Program-made: the position numbers and the translations under genes | Source of the DNA: Mucilaginibacter sp. SG564 | Lineage (GTDB): Bacteria; Bacteroidota; Bacteroidia; Sphingobacteriales; Sphingobacteriaceae | NCBI RefSeq assembly: GCF_013149275.1 | Contig: NZ_JABGNA010000020.1 | Location: forward strand, 1-55,048 | Direction: 5' to 3' | Length of the DNA: 55,048 nt | In this document: piece after piece, positions 34,471-45,000 of the stretch | How positions within the stretch are numbered: position 1 is the stretch's first letter | Layout: the number at the start of each line of letters is the position of its first letter | The notes under the pieces: model-generated | The model's database searches: none | The model's input: only the letters and a program-made list of their open reading frames with translations | Told to the model about the DNA's origin: nothing

Positions 34471-35547
34471 ATGGATTTTAAAGATCAAATATTACAACTC
34501 GCTGGGCGTGTCGAAAAGCTGTTACCCCAGCTGAAAACGGAAGAGGCGACCAAAAATGCGCTCATCATGCCTTTTATACAGGTATTGGGCTACGAAGTAT
34601 TTAACCCTTTTGAGGTCAATCCGGAATTTATTGCGGATATCGGTATCAAAAAAGGGGAGAAGGTCGATTACGCGATCATGAAGGATGGGGAACCTACGAT
34701 TCTGATCGAATGCAAGCATCACCTGGAGAAGCTGGATCCGCACAATTCGCAATTGTTCCGTTATTTCCATACGACCAAGGCGAAGTTCGGTTTACTGACC
34801 AATGGACTGACCTATCGTTTTTATACGGATCTGGACGAAAAGAACAAGATGGACAGTGCGCCCTTCTTTGAGTTTACGATCACGGAGATCAAAGAGGCAG
34901 AAATTGTAGAGTTAAAAAAATTCCATAAATCATATTTTGATATAGAAAGTATTACGAATACGGCCAGCGAACTGAAATACCTGAACGAGCTGAAGAACTT
35001 ATTGAATAAGGAAATGCTGGCGCCTTCGGATCATTTTGTTTCTTTCTTTACCAAGCAGGTCTATGCGGGTGTGTTGACGGCTAAGGTTAAGGAGCAGTTC
35101 GGGCCGATCATCAAACGCTCTTTTACGGTATTGATCAGCGATGCGATCAACGAGCGGCTGAAATCTGCGCTTAACCAGGAAAAGCAAATTGAGGTGGCGG
35201 AAGCGGGTAAACTGGAAGAGGCTATGGCGACGGAGCCGGCCTCGAATATCGTAACGACAGAAGAGGAGTTGGAAGGTTTCTATATTGTGAAATCCTTGCT
35301 GCGTCAGCATGTTGAGGCGAAGCGGGTCACCTACCGGGATGCGCAGTCTTATTTTGCGATCCTATTGGATGATAATAACCGTAAAACGATCTGCCGTTTG
35401 TACTTAGGCGGTACTAAGGAATATCTGGTGGTGCTGGATGAGGCAAAAAAAGAGGTAAGATATGAGCTGCAATCCCTGGACGGGATCTATCAGCATGCGG
35501 AGGCTTTGCTGGCTGCGGTGGCGAGACTGGAAAAGGCTAAAGTTTAA
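34471..35547 (+). CDS. Stand-alone HsdR N-terminal type nuclease (restriction-endonuclease-like)
   Basis: 358 residues. Residues 20-110 match the HSDR_N domain: NALIMPFIQVLGYEVFNPFE, then VDYAIMKDGEPTILIECKHH, giving the PD-(D/E)xK set with Asp in KVDYAI and Glu-x-Lys in IECK. Type I restriction subunits carry the same nuclease fused to a translocase; here there is none. The middle (about 150-260) is helical, and the C-terminus (about 265-355, FYIVKSLLRQHVEAKRVTYR, YFAILLDDNNRKTICRLYLG) is a separate small domain. No methylase or specificity gene is adjacent. Likely part of a defence or DNA-processing module. Confidence 0.85.
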   Translation: MDFKDQILQLAGRVEKLLPQLKTEEATKNALIMPFIQVLGYEVFNPFEVNPEFIADIGIKKGEKVDYAIMKDGEPTILIECKHHLEKLDPHNSQLFRYFHTTKAKFGLLTNGLTYRFYTDLDEKNKMDSAPFFEFTITEIKEAEIVELKKFHKSYFDIESITNTASELKYLNELKNLLNKEMLAPSDHFVSFFTKQVYAGVLTAKVKEQFGPIIKRSFTVLISDAINERLKSALNQEKQIEVAEAGKLEEAMATEPASNIVTTEEELEGFYIVKSLLRQHVEAKRVTYRDAQSYFAILLDDNNRKTICRLYLGGTKEYLVVLDEAKKEVRYELQSLDGIYQHAEALLAAVARLEKAKV

Positions 35548-35558
35548 ATCTTAGTAGG

Positions 35559-36452
35559 ATGTATCGGTTTAATGAATATCGTGCTGCGGTACTCCGGGAT
35601 TATGAAGAACGAAAGACCGCTTGCAGTCTTTCGCATGAATTAACGCATCCAACGGCGGCGAATCTGCGGCGGGAAGCGGTTAATGCTTGTGAAAGCCGTT
35701 TCAAAGGATCTGACGAAAAGCTACTGGCTTCATTTTTTCAGCAACGCGAAGACTATACGGAATATGCACGGGTGATCAGAAGGGGAGGCGTTAATAGTTT
35801 TAGAGCACTTAGTAATCTGTTAAACGGAGAAGTCGCTGAACCCGGAGAAAGGCAAATAGAATTATTAGCCTGGTTAACCGATTTCACACCCAGGCCATAC
35901 CAGGAGTACCTGAGGCTATACCCGGTTCCAATTGACATAGCCGGTCCGGTTGAGCCAGAGGATATCCCGACCGCTGTTGGAGATGATCATATTGGAACGC
36001 GAGAGGATATGATAGTGGAGCCGCCAAAAGAAAAACAAACAGGGCTGTCGGTATTGACTTATCCCTGGTATGTGATAGGGTTATCGGCTATGTTGCTGCT
36101 GGTCGTAGCGCTCGCTGTGATCTACCGACCTTTTGATGTAGGAAAATGTATACGCTGGGATGGAAAACAGTACGAGGTCGTTACCTGCGATGCTTTTCCC
36201 GGGGACCCTTCGGTCATCCCGTATGATCGTGTTAAATTGAACGACTTCAAATTGGTCCTCCGTTATGATACTTTGACCACCTATTCACTTGGAAAAGTTT
36301 GGTATGCCAAAAGAAAGGACGAATATGAGTTCTTTACTGCTGCTGGTGTCCACCCGGTGTACCGGGATGTGCAGTTGAAACCATTGAGCGATTTTATTTT
36401 GAATACCGTCGTCCGAAAAAAAAAGGCGCAGCTTCTTTTGAATGGCCATTGA
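35559..36452 (+). CDS. Single-pass membrane protein of unknown family, paralogue of 21588-22442
   Basis: 297 residues, 11 bases after the nuclease. N-terminal domain (1-120): YRAAVLRDYEERK, HPTAANLRREAVNACESRF, LLASFFQQREDYTEYARVIR, IELLAWLTDFTPRPY. Membrane helix at about 170-188 (VIGLSAMLLLVVALAVIY), then CIRWDGKQYEVVTCDAFPG, TLTTYSLGKVWYAK, YEFFTAAGVHPV. The same motifs in the same order are in the 284-residue protein at 21588-22442. The conserved C-terminal part contains a C-x2-W-D/x-Y-x2-V-x-C element. In this unit it could place the nuclease at the membrane. Confidence 0.75.
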   Translation: MYRFNEYRAAVLRDYEERKTACSLSHELTHPTAANLRREAVNACESRFKGSDEKLLASFFQQREDYTEYARVIRRGGVNSFRALSNLLNGEVAEPGERQIELLAWLTDFTPRPYQEYLRLYPVPIDIAGPVEPEDIPTAVGDDHIGTREDMIVEPPKEKQTGLSVLTYPWYVIGLSAMLLLVVALAVIYRPFDVGKCIRWDGKQYEVVTCDAFPGDPSVIPYDRVKLNDFKLVLRYDTLTTYSLGKVWYAKRKDEYEFFTAAGVHPVYRDVQLKPLSDFILNTVVRKKKAQLLLNGH

Positions 36453-36543
36453 CTGAGCCGTTGTCAAACTATCTTCCCCAGGCAACCGGTGATTTCAAAT
36501 TAATTGCAGGTAGCATAAAACGGGTTCTGCTCTTGTCGGGACT

Positions 36544-36578
36544 AAAAGCCAGTAATTCATTGTAATCACTGGCTTTTT
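36544..36578. terminator. Intrinsic terminator after unit B
   Basis: AAAAGCCAGT and ACTGGCTTTTT form a 10-bp stem with a 14-base loop and a T-run. It separates unit B from the RHS locus. Confidence 0.75.
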
Positions 36579-37122
36579 GCGTCAAGGGGCGAAATTGTAG
36601 GGAATATTTTTTTAGTTGATTTGATGTTATTTGAACTTAAACAGGGATCAACTTATTGATGGATTTTCTCTTATAGCTTGTTAACACCAACCTCAGGTCA
36701 TAATTATATTTAGCTATTAACCTAGCAGTTATGATGGTCAATTATGAAGAAATTATGAAGATGTGATATTCGTTGGGTTAGTGATATTGTTTATTATACT
36801 TAAAGGATATAGCTTTATTGCGGGCTAACCCACGTAAGAATTAAATAACAAGATATTTAAACCTATCACAATAATATGAATACTTTTCCCTTAGAGTTCT
36901 CCTAAAGCAATCAATCACCTGCTAACTTGTAATTAAGTAATTTAAATATCATTTAATGTGGTTGTTATTTCTTAAAGGAGATGCTGTGTTGTAAACTTTT
37001 AAAAGCTAAATCTATCTATAAATAAAGGCTTTTGAAGCAAGCATGCTTAACCTCTGTTAAGCCCACAGTGAGATCATTCTAATACTCTAATATAATCAAA
37101 CCCAACCTATTCCGATTAAATC
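36579..37122. other. AT-rich intergenic region upstream of RHS locus 1, with inverted repeat
   Basis: About 540 bases with no gene. It includes TGGGTTAG (36774-36781) and its exact reverse complement CTAACCCA (36825-36832), 43 bases apart. The region must hold the promoter of the fibre gene, but I found no unambiguous -7 box. The long AT-rich leader is typical upstream of RHS loci. Confidence 0.5.
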
Positions 37123-38070
37123 ATGAAAAAAGTAAGTTTAACCATTCTTGCAATGCTGTGTATTGTGCAACTGTGTCATGCCCAATGGACAATCGCCGGC
37201 AACAATATTTACAATAGTAATACAGGAACTGTTGGTGTAGGCATCAGCAGCGGCTCGGCTAAGTTCGCAGTCTATCAATCTAGCGCTTTAGGCAGCGTAG
37301 CCAAAAACAATCTTTTGTTGAGTTCGGTGGGTGGTTCAACCACGAATAGTGTCCAGAACAATATATGGCTGGTCCGGAACGCGGCAGGGAGTGATTTTAC
37401 CACCAGCAGGCTACATGATGGGATATCGATTGATGGTTCCTACATTACGCCTCAAACCGATACCCGCACCTGGTGGGAACGCGATCCGACCTCAGATATA
37501 CAATCATGGGGAACAGCAGCAAACACTTATTTAACGATTAAACAAGGTAACCTGGGATTAGGAACGACAGCACCTGCAGCCAAGTTGGATGTTACTGTCG
37601 GTAGCTCCAATTTTACCAATAATATCAAATTCGGAGATACCAATCCGGGGTATCTGGCTGCGGGTACAACCGGGATATTCATGAGCAATAATGTAGGCAC
37701 GCCGGTATTTACAGTATTACATATGGGTAATGTAGGTATCGGTCAAACCAATCCACAGAATAAGCTGGATGTGAACGGAACTATCCACTCAAAATCGGTA
37801 TTGATCGACTTAAATGGTTGGTCAGATTATGTATTGAAGAAAGCCTATCAATTACGTCCGTTAAGCGAGGTAAAAGACTATATCGAACAAAACCAGCATT
37901 TACCAGAGATCCCGTCAGAACTGGAGATGATCAAGAAAGGACTTGATGTGAGTGAGATGAATAAGCTGTTGATGAAAAAGGTGGAGGAGCTGACATTGTA
38001 TCTGATCGAACAAAACAAACGAATAGATCAGCAGCAGAAGCAGATCAATAGCTTGCTCAAAAAGCGATAA
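37123..38070 (+). CDS. Secreted tail-fibre-like protein of RHS locus 1
   Basis: 315 residues. A signal peptide ends at CHAQ. Repeated G-x-G-T/Q-x-x-P-x-x-K-L-D-V motifs (LGLGTTAPAAKLDV, VGIGQTNPQNKLDVNGTI) are those of trimeric fibre shafts. The C-terminus is WSDYVLKKAYQLRPLSEVKD, HLPEIPSELEMI, EMNKLLMKKVEELTLYLIEQ, a trimeric coiled coil shared with the protein at 50629-51693. It lies 34 bases before the RHS gene. In both loci of this window the fibre gene precedes the RHS gene, so the two probably work as one surface apparatus. Confidence 0.85.
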   Translation: MKKVSLTILAMLCIVQLCHAQWTIAGNNIYNSNTGTVGVGISSGSAKFAVYQSSALGSVAKNNLLLSSVGGSTTNSVQNNIWLVRNAAGSDFTTSRLHDGISIDGSYITPQTDTRTWWERDPTSDIQSWGTAANTYLTIKQGNLGLGTTAPAAKLDVTVGSSNFTNNIKFGDTNPGYLAAGTTGIFMSNNVGTPVFTVLHMGNVGIGQTNPQNKLDVNGTIHSKSVLIDLNGWSDYVLKKAYQLRPLSEVKDYIEQNQHLPEIPSELEMIKKGLDVSEMNKLLMKKVEELTLYLIEQNKRIDQQQKQINSLLKKR

Positions 38071-38104
38071 GAGTTGAGCAAACCGCAAATGATTATTACA
38101 CTAA

Positions 38105-41100
38105 ATGATTTATAATTTTTATATGAAATTTGATCAATTTAAAACAGTCTCAAAAAGAGCTTTTCTATTAAGACTACTGACCCTTATCGGGATTTGTATA
38201 GTCAATAAGGCATTTTCCCAAACAGACCAGTCGATTATTCCTAAGGTTTTTCACGAGGCGCCCAATTCGGCTTCCTTAAATAGATATGGGGACTATCCTG
38301 TGAATCTAAGTACAGGCGTACCAGCCATTACGATTCCACTATATGAAATAACAAGTGGAGGCTTTAAAATCCCTGTTACATTGAGCTATCATGCCGCTGG
38401 AAATAAAGTAACTGACTTGGCCAGTTGGGCCGGATTGGGCTGGTCTATTGATGCGGGTGGAGAGATTTCCAGGAGGGTACAGGGCGGTCCGGACGATAAT
38501 TCTAATGGATATCTGCACGGTCATTTGCGTGACGCATCTACGATATCCCCATGTACGAATAATGATGATGTCATTTATTTGATTAGTAACTCCTCCGGGG
38601 AATACGACGCTTTGCCGGATATCTTTTCCTATAATTTCCCTGGTGCCGATGGGAAGTTTTTTCTGAATGGACAAAACAATTACCAGCCAACTTTAATCCC
38701 GTTTGCTCCGGTTAAAGTAAACAGGAATCCAAAACCAAACGACCCTAGCAGTATTGCTTCTTTTAATATTACCGATGATCATGGGAATATTTATGATTTC
38801 GGCACTACAGGAGCAATTGAAAATACAAACTCTTTTTCGGGAGGGGTCTCTACTCAAAGTCAATCAGCATGGATGTTAGAACGGATGCTGTCACAGGACC
38901 GGAGGGATACGGTATTCTTTAATTATGTAAATTCTATCGTAACCACCCCTCCGGAAACATCAGAATCATTAACCGTTGACGATGCGGTGAGTAGCGTTGG
39001 CTTGCCAAGTGCGCCCAATCCATATTTCGAAAACAAAGGGACACTCAACCCGGTGAGTTATGAAGCATCCACAGTCAATGAAAAGCAAATTAATAGTATA
39101 TTATTTAAAAATGGCAAGGTATTATTTCATCAAAGCGATGCCGATCGTCAGGATCTATTGACCTCTTCCGGGGTGAAAAGTCTGAAAGATATACAAGTTT
39201 ACGCTTACGATTATAAGACTAAGGCATACCAGTTGCTAAAAACCATTAAATTTTTCCAAAGCTATTTTATCAAAGACAATGATGCGACAACACAACGCTT
39301 GCGATTGGATTCTATCCAAATTTTAAATGCTCAGGGTCTGAGTATCCAGCACTACCGTTTTGAATATAACCCTTTGCCTTTACCAAAATATACTACGTTT
39401 GGTAAAGATTACTGGGGCTATTACAATGGAAAAGATGGGCAGAGCTCGCTTATCCCGCAACAAACAGTTGAATTCAGTAATTCCGGGGCGGGTACCATAA
39501 GCACGTATACGATTGGAAGTGATACACCCAATGGCAGGGACCCGGATTCAGTATACATGCAGGCGAGCATCCTGACAAAGATATTTTATCCGACAGGGGG
39601 GTACACAACATTTAAATATCAGACAAACCAATACAGGGATACTGATGGAAGTACTAAACTGGCGGGAGGATTAAGAGTTACTTCTGTTAATAGTTTTGAT
39701 GGTGTCAGTCCCTATCCATTGAGTAAGACCTATCAATATTATAGTCCGGTAAAGAATTTTGTTCTAAATAATTATTTCTTTACGATAACCCGGCAACATA
39801 AGTATTGGGCAGGAAGTAACGACGGAGAAGTTGTCGCAGGTAGAAAAAGAAGTCGTATTTTTATGTCTGCCCCTACAAATCAATTGTTGCCATGGGATGG
39901 TAGTCCGGTAACATATACGCAGGTGGTGGAATACCAAGGGAATGGGGTGTATAACTCTGGTAAATCAGTGTATAATTTTACCTGGAGTAATGATCTGAAT
40001 GCTGCCAGAGCTACGGAGAAGCCCTTGGCAAGTAGTTTCTTTTTTTTACGTGGTTTGTTGTTAAGTAAATCGATATATAAACATTTACCCAGTAATAATT
40101 ATCAGATCGTAGAGCGGGAGACTCATAAATATACCGCTTTTCCATTAACCTGGTATAACAATGTTGGCATCGCTTCAGTGAAACAGGTGGTTAATGAAGG
40201 CGGGGCAGGTGGGAGTTTTATGCATGATGCTGCCGGAGAAGAAGGTCAGGATTGCCAATACTGGCAGTTTGCCCGTTATGATATCCCTTCTGATGATAAT
40301 TATCAGATATCGAAAGTAGTAAACGTATATGATCAGAACGACACAACCAAATTTACAACCGATACCGTAAAATATTATTATGATAACATTGTTCATCAGC
40401 AGGTAACGCGGGAAGTTCATACAGACAGCAGAAATAAGGTGACCGCAAGCCGGGTTAAGTTCCCGGCGGATTACATCCCGTCAGGAGGCTCCGGTACCGG
40501 TAACGCGGTGTTGGATAAAATGCTTGAAATCAATATGCAGGCTTTCCCTATTGAAAGCTGGGATACACTTAAAAATGCAACGGCAGGCATCATATCCGGG
40601 CAAGTAAATTCATTTTCCATTGCCAAGGGAAAAATGGGGGCAGTTGTGCCGGATAAGATCCTAAAATTGGGTATTATAAAACCTTTAAGTGATTTCACTC
40701 CTTCCGGTATATCCGGCGGACAGCTGGTATATGATAACCGGTATATTCAGAAAATAAGTTTCGATGCATATGATACAAAAAACAACCTGACCAGATATAC
40801 GGTAGATACGAAAACGCCGACAAGGATCATATGGGATTATTTGAATGATTTGCCGATTGCAGAGGTCGTAAATAGCCCGGATACAGCAGCTTATACCAGT
40901 TTTGAAGCCGATGGAAAAGGTAACTGGGCCTATAGCGGTGTTCCCATCGCTGATAATACAGCTCCATCCGGGAATTTGGCTTATAACTTATCCTCCGGAT
41001 CAGTAACTTTTAACGCTTTAAATAATACGAAACCCTATAGTATTTATTATTGGAGTAAAACGGGTTCTGCGAGTGTAAACGGCAGTACAGGAACGATGGT

Positions 41101-42055
41101 TATGACCAATAGCAAAGGATGGAGCTTATTTAAACATAGTCTGGCCCCGGGAATCGCCACGATCACGATGAGTGGTAATGTGATTATTGATGAATTAAGG
41201 ATGTACGCTGACGGAGCACAAATGAAGACCTATACCTACAGACCATTAATCGGGATTGGCGACATAACGGATGCGAAAGAGAATACACAGTATTTCGAAT
41301 ATGATGACTTTCAAAGACTAAGCAATGTCAGAGATACTCATGGTAATATAATCAAGAATGTCGCCTATAATTACGCGGTCAACAAAACGCTCCCCCAGGA
41401 AATATTCTTGAGTGCCCCGGCTCCCGGTACATTCACAAGGACTAATTGTGGCACAGGGCAGATTGGTTCCCAGGTGTCCTATACAGAACCTTATGGGAAA
41501 TTTACATCCACGATCTCGCAGGCAGACGCGGATCAGCAGGCCCAAAATGCATTAGCCATTGATGGCCCTAACTATGCAAACACCACGGGTACCTGTAGAA
41601 CGCCCTATCTGAACGCGGAGACATGGCACGATTATCAGAAGAATAATTGTGGGGTGGGATTGGCAGGGTCCACTGTAAGATATACGGTTCCTTTAGGCAC
41701 TTACAGCTCATTAATTTCACAAGACGATGCAGATCAGCAAGCCCAAAACGATATCGCGCAGAATGGTCAAACCTACGCGAATAATAACGGCAGCTGTCCT
41801 AATGGCACTGATATAGCACAATGGCATATCAGTGCATCGGTTCCTTCTTCAACGGGACATACGATCAATGTAACGGTTACACGGCCAGCGGGAGATATTA
41901 ATAATGTAAATACAGCTAATATCAGGATTCCGGCTAAGAGCTTTACCGGTATCGTCACGATGCCATCCGGTTCAACCAGTGTCACCAAAACGTTTACTTT
42001 CGCCACGGCGATCGGCACATCATCGGTAAGTGTATTTTTAGATTCGATCAACTAA
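38105..42055 (+). CDS. RHS-related large secreted protein, part A, with two DUF5977 repeats
   Basis: 1316 residues; the start may also be ATG 38123. Signal peptide near 20-40 ends AFSQ. The N-terminal part has GDYPVNLSTGVPAITIPLYE, GLGWSIDAGGEISR and similar YD-type segments, the pattern of insecticidal-toxin TcB/RHS-like shells. The C-terminal 200 residues contain two DUF5977 copies (NCGTGQIGSQVSYTEPYGKF and NCGVGLAGSTVRYTVPLGTY, each followed by ADQQAQN). It lacks the RHS core and toxin tip, which are on the next gene. Such two-gene RHS pairs are common in Bacteroidota. The relative at 51723 starts the same way. Confidence 0.85.
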   Translation: MIYNFYMKFDQFKTVSKRAFLLRLLTLIGICIVNKAFSQTDQSIIPKVFHEAPNSASLNRYGDYPVNLSTGVPAITIPLYEITSGGFKIPVTLSYHAAGNKVTDLASWAGLGWSIDAGGEISRRVQGGPDDNSNGYLHGHLRDASTISPCTNNDDVIYLISNSSGEYDALPDIFSYNFPGADGKFFLNGQNNYQPTLIPFAPVKVNRNPKPNDPSSIASFNITDDHGNIYDFGTTGAIENTNSFSGGVSTQSQSAWMLERMLSQDRRDTVFFNYVNSIVTTPPETSESLTVDDAVSSVGLPSAPNPYFENKGTLNPVSYEASTVNEKQINSILFKNGKVLFHQSDADRQDLLTSSGVKSLKDIQVYAYDYKTKAYQLLKTIKFFQSYFIKDNDATTQRLRLDSIQILNAQGLSIQHYRFEYNPLPLPKYTTFGKDYWGYYNGKDGQSSLIPQQTVEFSNSGAGTISTYTIGSDTPNGRDPDSVYMQASILTKIFYPTGGYTTFKYQTNQYRDTDGSTKLAGGLRVTSVNSFDGVSPYPLSKTYQYYSPVKNFVLNNYFFTITRQHKYWAGSNDGEVVAGRKRSRIFMSAPTNQLLPWDGSPVTYTQVVEYQGNGVYNSGKSVYNFTWSNDLNAARATEKPLASSFFFLRGLLLSKSIYKHLPSNNYQIVERETHKYTAFPLTWYNNVGIASVKQVVNEGGAGGSFMHDAAGEEGQDCQYWQFARYDIPSDDNYQISKVVNVYDQNDTTKFTTDTVKYYYDNIVHQQVTREVHTDSRNKVTASRVKFPADYIPSGGSGTGNAVLDKMLEINMQAFPIESWDTLKNATAGIISGQVNSFSIAKGKMGAVVPDKILKLGIIKPLSDFTPSGISGGQLVYDNRYIQKISFDAYDTKNNLTRYTVDTKTPTRIIWDYLNDLPIAEVVNSPDTAAYTSFEADGKGNWAYSGVPIADNTAPSGNLAYNLSSGSVTFNALNNTKPYSIYYWSKTGSASVNGSTGTMVMTNSKGWSLFKHSLAPGIATITMSGNVIIDELRMYADGAQMKTYTYRPLIGIGDITDAKENTQYFEYDDFQRLSNVRDTHGNIIKNVAYNYAVNKTLPQEIFLSAPAPGTFTRTNCGTGQIGSQVSYTEPYGKFTSTISQADADQQAQNALAIDGPNYANTTGTCRTPYLNAETWHDYQKNNCGVGLAGSTVRYTVPLGTYSSLISQDDADQQAQNDIAQNGQTYANNNGSCPNGTDIAQWHISASVPSSTGHTINVTVTRPAGDINNVNTANIRIPAKSFTGIVTMPSGSTSVTKTFTFATAIGTSSVSVFLDSIN

Positions 42056-42075
42056 TTAACCTAAACACGTATCAC

Positions 42076-45000
42076 ATGGCTATTAAACAATATAAAATAA
42101 GCAAAAGATTACTGCTGGTGATCAATCTCCTGTTTATCGGATTAGGCGTAAAAGCACAGACGCAAGTGACCGCTCCAATGACAAATACGCCCGCGCCAGG
42201 TGAGTATTTCAGTACCAGTAGCATTACATTAAATCCGGATTTTAGCTTCACTGCGACTGCGGGGAACTCGTTTCATGCCTATATTCTAAGCCCGGATTGC
42301 TCGCTCATCAATAACGGATTTAGTGCAAATCAGAACTTTGTTGTGACATCGGTGCCCAGAATACCGATGAATACTTTTACCCTGACGGGGAAGACAAGCT
42401 GCGATATTATGCAATCGGTCGCTTATTTTGACGGACTTGGAAGACCGTTACAAACGGTACAGGTAAAAGGGTCTCCGGCAAATAGGGATGTTGTGCAACC
42501 CGTAATCTATGATCAGTTTGGGCGGGAAACACAAAAATATCTTCCTTACACCGCGACAGGGGCGGACGGAAGTTTTAAGGGAGACGCCCTGACTTCAGGG
42601 GCAGGGGTATTTAATTTTTATTATCCCTCGGGCAGTACTGCTGTTTCCGGTGCGCAACAAAACAATGGCATAGTATATAACCCGGCTCCTTACGGCGTAA
42701 CAAATTTTGATTCCTCACCGCTTAACCGGGTAGAGGAGCAAGGTGCTCCGGGAACGGACTGGCAGCCTATAACAGGCAGTATCTCTGGGCATACGGTAAA
42801 AACGACCTACAAGGTAAATAATGTCGTTGGTTTTATAGATACCGCAAACACTTACCAGGTAGCATTATATTCAGCAACGGTCAATGCTGATCAGACCCGT
42901 ACGCTGGTTTTGGGAAACGCGAATGGTAATTATTACCAGGCGGGTCAGCTTACCATAACCATTGCAAAGGATGAAAACAACAAAAACACCAGGGGAGGAA
43001 GTGTAGAAGAATACAAAGATAAAGACGGGCATGTAGTATTGAAACGCGCCTTTAATTTTACGGGTGGCGTACTACAGATTTTATCGACATATTATGTGTA
43101 TGATGACCTGGGTAATCTCGCTTTTGTGCTTCCTCCCAAAAGCAATGCGGATAATGCGCTGCCTTCGCAGGCGATCCTGAATAATTTGTGTTATCAATAC
43201 CGGTATGACGAACAAAACAGGCTCACGCAAAAAAAGATTCCTGGTGAAAACCGGGATTGGGAGTACATGGTATATAACAAACAAGGGCAAATAGTGCTCA
43301 GTCAAGATGGCAGGCAAAGAGTAACCAACCAATGGACTGCATCCAAATATGATGCCTTGGGCCGTGTGATCATGACGGGACTATGGAATGCCGGTTCGGT
43401 GATTCCTCTGTCTACATTACAAGGTAGTATATATTCCGGAGATCAATGGGATGTACGCAATTATACAGACAACAATACGGGGTATTCAGTGACCAGTTAT
43501 CCGGCGTTAAGCAGCATATTGACGATTAATTACTATGACGATTATATTAATATTCCTGGTAAACCATCACAATATAGCGCTCCAGCAGGAGCCAATCCGA
43601 TGACCACAGGTTTATTAACGGCAACCAAAACGGCTATTCTTGGTAGTAGCAATATGTTATTGAGCGTCAATTATTATGATGATCTGGGCCGTACGATACA
43701 GAGCTACAGGCAGCACTATTTGGGTGGCGGTATACCGAACGCGGGGAACTACGATGTGATTACGAATACCTATGATTTCAGCAACGCAGTGATCTCAAGT
43801 ACAAGAAATCATTATACATCGGCAAATGCGACAAATCCGGCGGTAACCATAGTCAGTACACTTAGTTACGACCATATGGGCAGGAGGATAGATAGTTTTG
43901 AACAGATCAATGGTGGAACAAATGTACTTTTATCACGTGCTGAGTATAATGAGCTTGGCCAGTTGAAGATTAAACATTTGCATAGTGAAACCGGCTCGAC
44001 GCCATTTTTGCAGGATATTGCATATGCCTATAATGAACGGGGATGGTTAAGAACTGCGGGAGATGCCAGCAATCAGTTTAGTTATGAATTACGCTATAAC
44101 AATAGTACTGATGCTATCAGCAAACAATATAATGGCAACATTGCTGAATTGTTGTACAAAGGGCCCGCCAGCGGCAGTAAAAACTTTATCTACAGTTATG
44201 ATCAGTTAAACCGTCTGGGAAAAGCGCTATCAAACGATGGTTTACTAAATGAACAACTAAGCTATGATACGCAGGGTAATATCGCAAGCCTGAGCCGGAC
44301 AGGAAATAGCAGTGCTTCTTTAACCTATACTTATCAAAGTAGTGGTCAAAGCAATCAATTACAAACGGTAACCAATAGTGGCTCCGCATACCGGAGTTAT
44401 ACTTATGATGCTAATGGGAACGCCACTGGCGATGGGGTAAATAAAACCATAGGCTATAACCTGCTTAATCTGCCGCAAACCGTAACTCAGGGGACATCGA
44501 CGCTGGCAACTTATACTTATGATGCGGGTGGCCAGAAATTACGGAATACGGGGAGTGATGGAAGCTGGGATTATATCAATGGTATTGTTTATAACAATAA
44601 CGCGATCAGTTTTATCCAAACGGAAGAAGGACGAGCTATACCGAATGGTGGGAATTACCATTATGAATACAATTTATCGGATAACCTGGGCAATGTACGG
44701 GTTTCCTTTGATAAGAATCCGGCCAATAGCGCGGTGAGGACCTTACAGGAAGATGAATACTACGCTTTTGGATTGAGGAGTCTGAAACAAGACAATTCGA
44801 ATAATAACCGTTATCTTTATAATGGAAAAGAGATACAGACTGATTTAAGCAATCAGTACGATTACGGTGCAAGGTTCTATGATCCGGTGATTGCCAGGTG
44901 GAATGTGATTGATCCGAAAGCGGAAGCCGATAGAAGATGGTCTGTATACGTCTACGGCTTTGATAATGCAATAAGATTTGAAGACCCGGACGGGATGGAG

